From positions 1 through 11,680 of the forward strand of contig JAJYFW010000014.1 in the NCBI GenBank assembly GCA_021785335.1: DNA of 11,680 nucleotides, written 5' to 3'. A program made the position numbers and the translations under genes. Position 1 is the stretch's first letter, and every line of letters starts with the position of its first letter. Under the pieces are notes generated by a model. That model was not told where the DNA came from, searched no databases, and saw nothing but the letters and a program-made list of their open reading frames with translations. Source of the stretch: Pseudomonadota bacterium (GTDB lineage Bacteria; Pseudomonadota; Alphaproteobacteria; Acetobacterales; Acetobacteraceae). This document shows positions 5,969 through 11,680 of the stretch, one piece after another.

Positions 5969-7216
5969 CTAGTGCGTCAGCACCACCATGTGCGAACTGG
6001 CCGGCAGGTTGATCATGCCGTAAGCAGAACAATTGGAGTCGAGCGTGGAGTTGCCGGTGAAGTCCACGGTGAAGGCCACGACCTCGAAGCAGGCGCTGGT
6101 GGAGCCGGTGGCCGCCGTGCCCGCGAGATAGACGGCGGCGTTCGGCGCGTAGACGAGGCCGGAGAGGGTGGAGTTGGTGTTGCCCTCCATGGACTGCGTG
6201 CTCGACGAGCTGGCGGCGATCAGCACGCCGGGGAAGGCGGCGCCGCTGGAGGCGGTGGGGGCGGAGAGATTGATGTTGCCGCCGGTGAAGTCCACCACGC
6301 CGCTGGTGATGATGGTGACGCCGGTGCCGGTGATGGTGGAGCCGCCGTTCACCGAGATGTTGCCGTTCACGTAGTAGGTGCCAGGCGCCAGGTTGAGGGT
6401 CGACTGGCTCTGGAAGCTCCAGCTGCCGTAGTCGCCGGGCGTGAGCGAGACGGTCTGCTGGCCGTTGGCGCTTTCGGACGGCCCCGAGGCGGTGGCCACG
6501 TTGAGCATCGCGTTCTGCAGCGAGGCGTCGGACGCGAAGGGGTCGGCGACGGAACCGGCGTCGGAGACCAGCGGCGTCGTGCCGGTGCTGGAGGTGGAGG
6601 CGCTGATGCTGCCCGCGGCATAGATCGCCGAGGCCGACATCGACGACGAGCCGCCGGCCGAGAAGCCGCCGTTCGAGCGGGCGGCGCACGAGACGAGGTT
6701 CACGGTCGTGTTGCCCGAGACGACGAAGCCGGAGGACGAGTTCGAGAGGGACAGCACGCAGGCGCTGCCCTGGTTGAGCGAGGCGGTCGACGTCACGGTG
6801 GCGGTGGAGGGGCCGATCCCGAGGGCGGAGGCGAAGAAGTTGGCGGCGGGCGCGGTCAGGGTCACGGTGACCGAGGTCTGCGTGGCGGAGACCGAGAGGG
6901 TGCGTTGCGCCGTATTCGAGAAGCCGCCGGCGCTGAGGGTGTCGCTCACGCCCTGGTTGGCGGCGGCGAGAAGGTCCTTGGCGGTGGGCTGGGAGAGCAG
7001 CAGCATCGCGGCGTCCGTGGCGCCGGCGTCGGATGCGACCTGGAGTTGCTGGGCGGAGATGTACTGGTTGCCGATGTCGATGCCGAGCGCGGCGCCGCCG
7101 ACGACGACGGGGAGCATGACCGCCATCAGCGGCGCGATGGCGCCCGAGGTGTCGCGCCACAGCGACCTCGACGTCCGCGGTTTCGGCGCCCTTGTCTTGG
7201 CAGTGGAAGCGTTCAC
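5969..7216 (-). CDS. TadG-like Flp pilus assembly protein (copy 2)
   Basis: A 415-residue paralogue of the protein at 3241-4461, aligning from the SGAIAPLMAV membrane segment to the identical C-terminal VVLTH. The N-terminus is longer by about 18 basic residues. It has the TadG-type membrane helix (about 25-44), the GIDIGNQYISAQQLQVASDAGATDAAM segment, a Ser/Thr/Gly-rich extracytoplasmic body, beta-helix-like strands around residues 273-320, and four cysteines (153, 177, 376, 396) matching those of copy 1. The start is taken as the GTG at 7214-7216, because GAGGA (7225-7229) lies 8 nt upstream. A TTG at 7237 has no ribosome site. It stands alone: the TadE partner that follows copy 1 survives here only as a short remnant. 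Role presumably parallel to copy 1; the exact function is unknown. Confidence 0.83.
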   Translation of the reverse strand: MNASTAKTRAPKPRTSRSLWRDTSGAIAPLMAVMLPVVVGGAALGIDIGNQYISAQQLQVASDAGATDAAMLLLSQPTAKDLLAAANQGVSDTLSAGGFSNTAQRTLSVSATQTSVTVTLTAPAANFFASALGIGPSTATVTSTASLNQGSACVLSLSNSSSGFVVSGNTTVNLVSCAARSNGGFSAGGSSSMSASAIYAAGSISASTSSTGTTPLVSDAGSVADPFASDASLQNAMLNVATASGPSESANGQQTVSLTPGDYGSWSFQSQSTLNLAPGTYYVNGNISVNGGSTITGTGVTIITSGVVDFTGGNINLSAPTASSGAAFPGVLIAASSSSTQSMEGNTNSTLSGLVYAPNAAVYLAGTAATGSTSACFEVVAFTVDFTGNSTLDSNCSAYGMINLPASSHMVVLTH

Positions 7217-7224
7217 GACTGGGA

Positions 7225-7229
7225 TCCTC
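7225..7229 (-). promoter_or_regulatory. Ribosome binding site deciding the GTG start of TadG copy 2
   Basis: GAGGA on the minus strand with an 8-nt spacer to GTG. The context (AGGATCC shortly before GTCGTGA) is shared with the GTG start of the long TadE-like gene at 5036. Confidence 0.6.
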
Positions 7230-7503
7230 GTCAACAACGGTCAATGGCTTGCGCGGCGCGCCGGCATGGCGAGCGCGGAACCCGGCTGATCGGAAACCCC
7301 GTCGGGGCGTTGCCCTTCGAGGTCGTGTCACAGGTCGCACGGCGGCCCGGAATGCTTCAAGATTCAAAGTGTCAAGATTCGTCGGATGTCGTTTTATTGA
7401 GAATATTGGAACGTTGATCGCTTGCAACAAGCAGCGAATCACGTTTTTGCGCCAAGAGAGGCGTGGCTCGCGGCCCCGTTGGGCGAGCGAGCGATGATCG
7501 GCT

Positions 7504-7526
7504 AAAATTTGCGCCGGAAATTCGGC
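7504..7526 (-). terminator. Weak terminator-like hairpin after the OsmC-family gene
   Basis: A short GCCG/CGGC stem with a 6-nt loop (7513-7526), about 18 nt after the stop codon, followed on the minus strand by GCAAATTTTA. The stem is short, so termination may be inefficient or Rho-dependent. Confidence 0.3.
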
Positions 7527-7544
7527 GGGCGGGTCAGGGCGGGG

Positions 7545-8003
7545 TTATTTCAGGACGGTTCCGTCCGGGCCCTTGACCGTCACCGTGAAGGGGATGCCGG
7601 CGCGCACGCTTTGCGAGACGGTGCAGAAATCCTCGAACTGCGCCAGCGCGCGGTCGAGATGGCCGAGCGAGGCCGGGGCGGCGCCGAGCGTCATCTCCAC
7701 CTGCATGGCGAGGATGCGCAGGCGGTTGCGGTCGTTGCGGCCGACCTCGCAGGTGACGCTGGTGGTGAGCGCGCCGGGGTCTTCCTTGTACTTGTTGGTG
7801 GCGAAGACCAGGCTCGAGGAAAGGCAGTTGGCGACCGCGGCGGCGAGGAGCTGCGCGGGCGACGGGCCGGTGCCCTCGCCGAGCGGCGGCGGCTCGTCGC
7901 CCAGCGTCCTCCCGATCGGCGTGTTTTCGACGCCGGGGGCGAAGTCCACGAGGAAGCGATAGCGCCCCTGGCGCGTGACGGTGACGTGGACCTTTTCGCT
8001 CAT
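7545..8003 (-). CDS. OsmC-family protein (thiol peroxidase-like)
   Basis: A complete 152-residue protein of the OsmC/Ohr family, cytoplasmic enzymes that reduce organic hydroperoxides with a pair of cysteines. Both family cysteines are present. Cys60 is in SPAQLLAAAVANCLSSSL, at the start of the long central helix. Cys127 is in FEDFCTVSQSV. An extra Cys85 lies in a strand. Length and spacing fit the family. The ATG at 8001-8003 has AAGGAGA about 10 nt upstream. It is the last gene of the five-gene set, 45 nt after the aldolase-family gene. Whether it is a true OsmC or Ohr, or a less-studied branch, cannot be decided by eye. Confidence 0.9.
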   Translation of the reverse strand: MSEKVHVTVTRQGRYRFLVDFAPGVENTPIGRTLGDEPPPLGEGTGPSPAQLLAAAVANCLSSSLVFATNKYKEDPGALTTSVTCEVGRNDRNRLRILAMQVEMTLGAAPASLGHLDRALAQFEDFCTVSQSVRAGIPFTVTVKGPDGTVLK

Positions 8004-8048
8004 CGCGGGGCTTCTCCTTGTCGCGGGGAGAGAGGTGGCTCGGCGCCG

Positions 8049-8816
8049 CTAGGTGCGCCAGGTCGGGTCGCGGCGGTCGAGCAGGCGGAGCATGGCGGGC
8101 CATTCCATGACGCCGTAGGGGCGGCGCGTGGTGGGCTGGTAGAGATGCACGGCGTGGGCGACGACGTTGTCCGACGGCATGGTGAGTTCCGTGCGCGCGG
8201 CCATCGCGTCCACCTGGGCGCGGCAGGCCATCTCCAGCGCGTACATGAGGTTGAACGCCTCCCCCGCCGAGGGGCCGGCGGCGAGCAGGCCGTGGTTGCG
8301 CAGGATCACCGCGTTGGCCGTTCCCATGTCGGCGACGAGGCGGGCGCGCTCGTCGGTGTCGATGGCGGGGCCTTCGTAGTCGTGGACGGCGACGGGCATG
8401 CAGCGCATCGCGGTCTGGGTCAGCGGCAGCAGGCCGCACTTCATCGCGGAGACGGCCATGCCGGCGCGGGTGTGGGTGTGGATGACGCAGCCGACATCCG
8501 CGCGCGCGGCGTGGACGGCGGAGTGGATGACGTAGCCCGCGAGGTTGATGCCGAGGCCCCCCTCCACGTTGCGGGCGTGCGGGTTGCGCAGGACGTTGCC
8601 GTCGAGGTCGATGAGGATGAGCGAGGAGGCGGTGATTTCCTCGTACATCCAGCCATAGGGGTTGATGAGGAAGGTCTCGGTGCCGGGCACGCGGACGGTG
8701 ATGTGGTTGTAGACCAGGTCGCTCATGGCGAAATGCTCGACCAGGCGGTAGGCGGCGGCGCAGTCGAGGCGGGCCTGCCACTCGGCCGCGGTCATCGCGT
8801 GGGTTTCAGCGTCCAT
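8049..8816 (-). CDS. Class II aldolase/adducin-family protein
   Basis: A 255-residue protein of the class II aldolase/adducin N-terminal domain family. The zinc-binding histidines of the family are visible: His113 and His115 in CVIHTHTRAG and His175 in ILRNHGLLAAG. The sequence resembles the head domain of adducins more than sugar-phosphate aldolases (segments SAMKCGLLPL, VHDYEG and ILRNHGL). The catalytic glutamate of fuculose-phosphate aldolase, expected four residues before His98, is replaced (GINLAGYVIH). A retro-aldol reaction is therefore not assured; decarboxylase, epimerase or other lyase activities occur in the superfamily. The ATG at 8814-8816 has GGAGG 6 nt upstream and overlaps the end of the dehydratase gene by 11 nt, so the two are translationally linked. 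Cytoplasmic; substrate unknown. Confidence 0.9.
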   Translation of the reverse strand: MDAETHAMTAAEWQARLDCAAAYRLVEHFAMSDLVYNHITVRVPGTETFLINPYGWMYEEITASSLILIDLDGNVLRNPHARNVEGGLGINLAGYVIHSAVHAARADVGCVIHTHTRAGMAVSAMKCGLLPLTQTAMRCMPVAVHDYEGPAIDTDERARLVADMGTANAVILRNHGLLAAGPSAGEAFNLMYALEMACRAQVDAMAARTELTMPSDNVVAHAVHLYQPTTRRPYGVMEWPAMLRLLDRRDPTWRT

Positions 8817-9822
8817 CGCTCCCCTCCCCTTCGTTTTTCAGTGGCGTTTGCAGCGCCCGCTGGAACGTTGCGGGATCGATATTGCCGCCGGAGAGCATGG
8901 CGCCGACGGTCTGGCCGCGCGCGTCGACTTTTCCCGCGAGGAGCGCCGCGAGGCAGACGGCGCCGCCGGGCTCGACCACGACCTTGAGGTGGCGGAAGGC
9001 GAAGGCGATGGCGGCGAGCACCTCCGCGTCCGTCACCGCGATCCCGCCGGCGAGGAGGCGGCGGTTGATGGCGAAGGTCATCTCGCCCGGCTTCGGGGCG
9101 AGCAGCGCGTCGCAGAGCAGCGAGCCGCCCTTCGCCGCGACGCGCTCGCCGGCTGCCAGCGAGCGGCCGGTGTCGTCCCAGCCCTCCGGCTCGACGGCGA
9201 CGATGCGGGTCTGCGGCGAGACCGCCTCCATGGCGAGCGCGCAGCCGGCGATGAAGCCGCCGCCGCCGGTGCAGACCATGAGCGCGTCGAGCGTCTCGCC
9301 GGCGTCCTCGGCGAGTTCCAGCGCGGCGGTGCCCTGGCCGGCGATGACCTCCACGGCGTCGAAGGGCGGGACCAGCACGGCGCCGGTGCGCGCCATGTGC
9401 TCGCTCGCCATCGCCTCGCGGTCCTGCGTCCTGCGGTCGTACTGGACGACATCGGCACCCCAGCTTCGGGTGCTCTCCACCTTGATGGCGGGTGCGTCGG
9501 ACGGCATGAAGATGGTGGCCCGCGCGCCGACGCCGGCCGCGGCGCAGGCGACGGCCTGGCCGTGGTTGCCCGAGGAGAAGGTGACGACGCCGCGCGCGCG
9601 CTCCGCCGCCGGCAGGGCGCGGATGGCGCTGGTGGCGCCGCGCAGCTTGAAGCTGCCGGTGCGTTGCAGCGGCTCCGCCTTGAGCAGGATGCGCCCGCCG
9701 GTGAGCTGGTCCAGCAGCGGGTGGCGCAGGATGGGGGTGCGGACGACCTGGCCCGCGAGGCGGGCGCGGGCGGCGAGGATGTCCTCCATCGTCGGCAGGC
9801 GCGTGGCGGTCCCGGTCGTCAT
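8806..9822 (-). CDS. PLP-dependent threonine/serine dehydratase
   Basis: A 338-residue enzyme of the fold-type II PLP family (threonine dehydratase, serine dehydratase, serine racemase group), which would deaminate threonine or serine to a 2-oxo acid and ammonia. The PLP lysine is Lys59 in RTGSFKLRGA. The substrate loop is SSGNHGQ (83-89). The phosphate-binding glycine loop is TGGGGF (185-190), and LSGGN (310-314) closes the cofactor site. It lacks the C-terminal ACT regulatory domain of biosynthetic IlvA, so it is of the short, catabolic type. The ATG at 9820-9822 overlaps the stop of the glycosyltransferase gene by 4 nt. The C-terminus overlaps the aldolase-family start by 11 nt. Hydroxyaspartate dehydratase or serine racemase activity cannot be excluded. 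Confidence 0.9.
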   Translation of the reverse strand: MTTGTATRLPTMEDILAARARLAGQVVRTPILRHPLLDQLTGGRILLKAEPLQRTGSFKLRGATSAIRALPAAERARGVVTFSSGNHGQAVACAAAGVGARATIFMPSDAPAIKVESTRSWGADVVQYDRRTQDREAMASEHMARTGAVLVPPFDAVEVIAGQGTAALELAEDAGETLDALMVCTGGGGFIAGCALAMEAVSPQTRIVAVEPEGWDDTGRSLAAGERVAAKGGSLLCDALLAPKPGEMTFAINRRLLAGGIAVTDAEVLAAIAFAFRHLKVVVEPGGAVCLAALLAGKVDARGQTVGAMLSGGNIDPATFQRALQTPLKNEGEGSDGR

Positions 9823-11186
9823 TTATTGGCCGTGAGCAAGGTGAGTTTCTCCCTCGGCGTCACACGATAGAGGCGGTAGCGGGCAAGGACCACCCCGTGG
9901 GAACTGCGCGCGACGGTGCCGACGCGGTGGATGCTCGCCCAGAACACGGGGTCCGGCCTGCCGTCGGTCAGCAGCAGGCCGGTGCCGCGCGGCATGGCGC
10001 GCGGGAGGGTGAAGAACGACCAGCGGGGGGCGGCGCCGAAGACGGGATGGCGGAACAGCGCGAGCTCCGAGGCGACGCCGTAGTTCTCGGCCGCGAGGAA
10101 GTCGGCCCTGGGCAGGTCGCGGGCCATCGTGGACCAGCCGCGCAACTGGCGGGCGGCGGGGTCGAGGCGCGCGGGCAGCGGCAGCAGGCCGGTCGCGGCC
10201 TGGAAATAGACCAGCAGCGTGATGCCCATGCCGAGCCCGATCGCCTGGCGCAGGCGGCGCAGCGGGATCGGGTAGAGGGCGGTGGCGAGTGCGGCGGAGG
10301 GGTAGATGACGGCGGGCCAGTTGCCCTGCACGCGGTCGCCGAGGGCGTGGATGACGAAGACGGCGCTGGGCACGAGGGTGAAGGCGAGCGGCAGGATGGC
10401 GCGGCCGCGCCAGGCGCGGACCTGGCCCTGGACCAGCAGCAGGGCGACGAGCGGCGTGGCGAGGCCGATCTGCCCGCCGATCAACTCGCCCATGAACTGC
10501 AGGGCGCGCAGCGGCTGGAAGTCGAACAGGCGGCCGCCCTGCTTGGCGTAGCTGGCCCAGTGGTGCGCGGCGTTCCAGGCGATGTCCGGCGCGAAGACGA
10601 GGAACGCCAGCGCGAGCCCGGCCCATGGCTCCCAGCGGCGCAGCTCGCGCGGGCGGACGGCGATGAGCCAGACGAGGACCGCGGGGAAGATGAGGAAGGC
10701 GGTGTACTTGCTGAAGAGCGCGAGGCCGGTGGCGAGGCCGGCGGCGAACCACCAGCGCCGGTCCCATGTCTCCTCCAGCCGCGCGAGCGCCCACAGGGCC
10801 GCGGTCCAGAACAGCAGCAGCGGCGTGTCCGGCGTGACGATGATGGCGCCGGCGCCGAAGAGGAGCGTGGAGTTGAGCAGCAGCGCCGCGGCCTCGCCCC
10901 GGCCGGGGGCGGCGCGGTCCACCGCGTCCATCAGCAGCAGCGAGCCGAGCAGGGCCGCGAACGGGGCGAGGAGGCGCACGCCGAGCGGGCCGCCGCCCGC
11001 GAGCGCGGTGCCGGCGCGGATCATCAGGGCCACCATCGGCGGGTGGTCGAGGTAGCCGGGCGCAAGTGCCGTGGACCAGAGGCGGTAATAGGCCTCGTCC
11101 GGCGAGAGCGGGACGAAGGCGGCGACCAGCAGGCGCAGCAGCGTGAGCGACAGCAGCCAGGACGGCACGCGCGGGAGGGGCGGCAT
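9819..11186 (-). CDS. Membrane glycosyltransferase, family 39 (PMT/ArnT type)
   Basis: A 455-residue polytopic membrane protein of the PMT_2/ArnT superfamily, which moves a sugar from a polyprenyl-phosphate carrier to lipid, protein or glycan on the outer face of the inner membrane. After the first membrane helix (about 9-26) comes the family signature SPDEAYYRLW with Asp30-Glu31, the putative catalytic acid pair, and then LDHPPMV (46-52). About ten hydrophobic segments follow, including the FSKYTAFLIFPAVLVWLIAV region. A soluble C-terminal part of about 90 residues ends the protein. The ATG at 11184-11186 lies 17 nt after the stop of the Lrp-type gene. It has no strong ribosome site, so coupling is likely. 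An upstream extension to 11387 in the same frame is Arg/Pro-rich and overlaps the regulator gene. Acceptor and sugar are unknown. Confidence 0.88.
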   Translation of the reverse strand: MPPLPRVPSWLLSLTLLRLLVAAFVPLSPDEAYYRLWSTALAPGYLDHPPMVALMIRAGTALAGGGPLGVRLLAPFAALLGSLLLMDAVDRAAPGRGEAAALLLNSTLLFGAGAIIVTPDTPLLLFWTAALWALARLEETWDRRWWFAAGLATGLALFSKYTAFLIFPAVLVWLIAVRPRELRRWEPWAGLALAFLVFAPDIAWNAAHHWASYAKQGGRLFDFQPLRALQFMGELIGGQIGLATPLVALLLVQGQVRAWRGRAILPLAFTLVPSAVFVIHALGDRVQGNWPAVIYPSAALATALYPIPLRRLRQAIGLGMGITLLVYFQAATGLLPLPARLDPAARQLRGWSTMARDLPRADFLAAENYGVASELALFRHPVFGAAPRWSFFTLPRAMPRGTGLLLTDGRPDPVFWASIHRVGTVARSSHGVVLARYRLYRVTPREKLTLLTANK

Positions 11187-11203
11187 GGCGGGCGGCCCGG
11201 CGG

Positions 11204-11680
11204 TCAGCCGCCGTTCTTCTCGAAGGGGACGCCGGCGAGCGAGCGGCTGGTGCGGATGGTCTGGAGCGTCTGGACGCGGCTGACGTTGGGCGCGCCGGTG
11301 AGGCGCTGGGTGAGCGCGTTCTCGTGCGCGGTGTCGCGGGCGAGCAGGCGCAGCAGGAAGTCGCCGCCGCCGCGGATCATGTGGCACTCCCGCACCTCCG
11401 GCCAGGCGCCGACCAGCTTCTCGAAGCCGGAGAGCACGGCCTCCTTCTGGCTTTCGAGGCCGACGATGGCGAAGAAGGTGATGGGCCAGCCGAGCAGCGA
11501 GGGGTCCGTGTCCGCGTGGTAGCCGCGGATGATGCCGGCCTCCTCCAGCCGGCGGACGCGGCGCAGGCAGGGGGGCGCGGAGATGCCGGCCTTGCTGGCC
11601 AGTTCCACGTTGGTCATGCGCCCGTCCGCCTGCAGTTCCGCGAGGATGCGCCGGTCGATCGCATCGAGGCTCGGCAGTTC
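11204..11680 (-). CDS. Lrp/AsnC-family transcriptional regulator (N-terminus just beyond the window)
   Basis: 158 codons are visible and the frame is open at the window edge. The first visible residues, ELPSLDAIDRRILAELQADG, are the standard start of an Lrp/AsnC winged helix-turn-helix, so only a few residues are missing. The recognition part is ELASKAGISAPPCLRRVRRLEEAGII. The linker GYHADTDPSLLG and the C-terminal ligand-binding RAM domain follow, with the IRGGGDFLLRLLA segment corresponding to the conserved Gly-x-x-Asp turn. An internal ATG at 11617 lies inside the helix-turn-helix and is not the start. The family binds amino acids and controls transport and catabolism genes. Position at the head of an operon with a threonine/serine dehydratase suggests local control by an amino acid, which is inference. 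Confidence 0.92.
   Translation of the reverse strand, partial: ELPSLDAIDRRILAELQADGRMTNVELASKAGISAPPCLRRVRRLEEAGIIRGYHADTDPSLLGWPITFFAIVGLESQKEAVLSGFEKLVGAWPEVRECHMIRGGGDFLLRLLARDTAHENALTQRLTGAPNVSRVQTLQTIRTSRSLAGVPFEKNGG

Larger units (their letters stand above)
7217..7544 (-). promoter_or_regulatory. 328-bp gene-free region: leader and probable promoter of TadG copy 2, and end of the OsmC operon
   Basis: No plausible gene. From right to left it holds a weak terminator-like hairpin after the OsmC gene, an inverted repeat GCTCGC/GCGAGC (7466-7488), an AT-rich island (7352-7445), and a GC-rich leader of about 130 nt with a CCCC-GAC-GGGG hairpin (7297-7307). In the island, TTGCAA (7422-7427) and TATTCT (7400-7405) on the minus strand are 16 nt apart and form the best candidate promoter. 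The -35 lies inside the dyad GCTTG-CAA-CAAGC (7420-7432). Further downstream, a 9-nt sequence TCAAGATTC is repeated directly at 7357-7365 and 7372-7380. Confidence 0.4.

Noticed and set aside
7370..7375. Perfect TTGACA on the minus strand upstream of TadG copy 2
   Set aside because: No acceptable -10 sequence lies 15-19 nt downstream; the following bases are GC-rich (TTCCGG).
5940..7442. 500-residue minus-strand open frame overlapping TadG copy 2
   Set aside because: The translation is an Arg/His/Pro-rich shadow of the TadG-like gene in another frame.
7466..7488. GCTCGC/GCGAGC inverted repeat as a terminator
   Set aside because: It has an 11-nt loop and no T-run on either strand. It remains only a possible structure.
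11187..11387. N-terminal extension of the glycosyltransferase to 11387
   Set aside because: The extension is Arg/Pro/His-rich, overlaps the Lrp-type gene and precedes the first membrane helix without any family similarity.
11615..11617. ATG at 11617 as the start of the Lrp-type regulator
   Set aside because: The frame continues upstream to the window edge and encodes the conserved first helix of the DNA-binding domain.

Overview
The window is GC-rich DNA in which every convincing gene lies on the minus strand, so transcription runs from high to low coordinates. The protein families (branched-chain amino-acid-type binding proteins, Tad pseudopilin and TadG-like proteins, an adducin-type aldolase, a family 39 glycosyltransferase, an Lrp/AsnC regulator) and the base composition suggest an alphaproteobacterium, perhaps of the Acetobacteraceae. 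That placement is inference and no marker gene is present to fix it. No RNA gene, CRISPR array, insertion sequence or phage gene was seen.

Right part (11680 to 7545, read leftwards): a compact set of five genes that looks like one operon. It holds an Lrp/AsnC regulator (cut by the window edge), a membrane glycosyltransferase of the PMT/ArnT type, a PLP-dependent threonine/serine dehydratase, a class II aldolase/adducin-family protein and an OsmC-family peroxidase. Three of the four junctions are overlaps or very short gaps (17-nt gap, 4-nt overlap, 11-nt overlap); the last gap is 45 nt. A 328-bp gene-free stretch (7217-7544) then separates this set from the next one.

Middle part (7216 to 2790): a surface-structure cluster related to the Tad (Flp pilus) system. 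It has a TadG-like protein, a short decayed start of a TadE-like gene, a secreted glycine-rich protein of unknown function, then a tight TadE-TadG-TadE trio (4-nt overlap, then 16 nt). The two TadG-like proteins are close paralogues with four conserved cysteines each and a beta-helix-like body. No Tad ATPase, secretin or platform gene lies in the window, so this is either the edge of a full tad locus or a satellite cluster of minor components.

Left part (2692 to 1): two tandem copies of a periplasmic substrate-binding protein for a branched-chain amino-acid-type ABC transporter. They are about 80% identical by eye, and the copying includes the promoter and the 5' leader. Copy 1 is cut at its C-terminus by the window edge. 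An intrinsic terminator sits between them, so each copy appears to be transcribed on its own.

The most unusual points are the duplicated and partly decayed TadG/TadE unit with an unknown glycine-rich secreted protein next to it, the perfect 19-nt palindrome upstream of only one of the two binding-protein promoters, and the mixed five-gene operon headed by an Lrp regulator.
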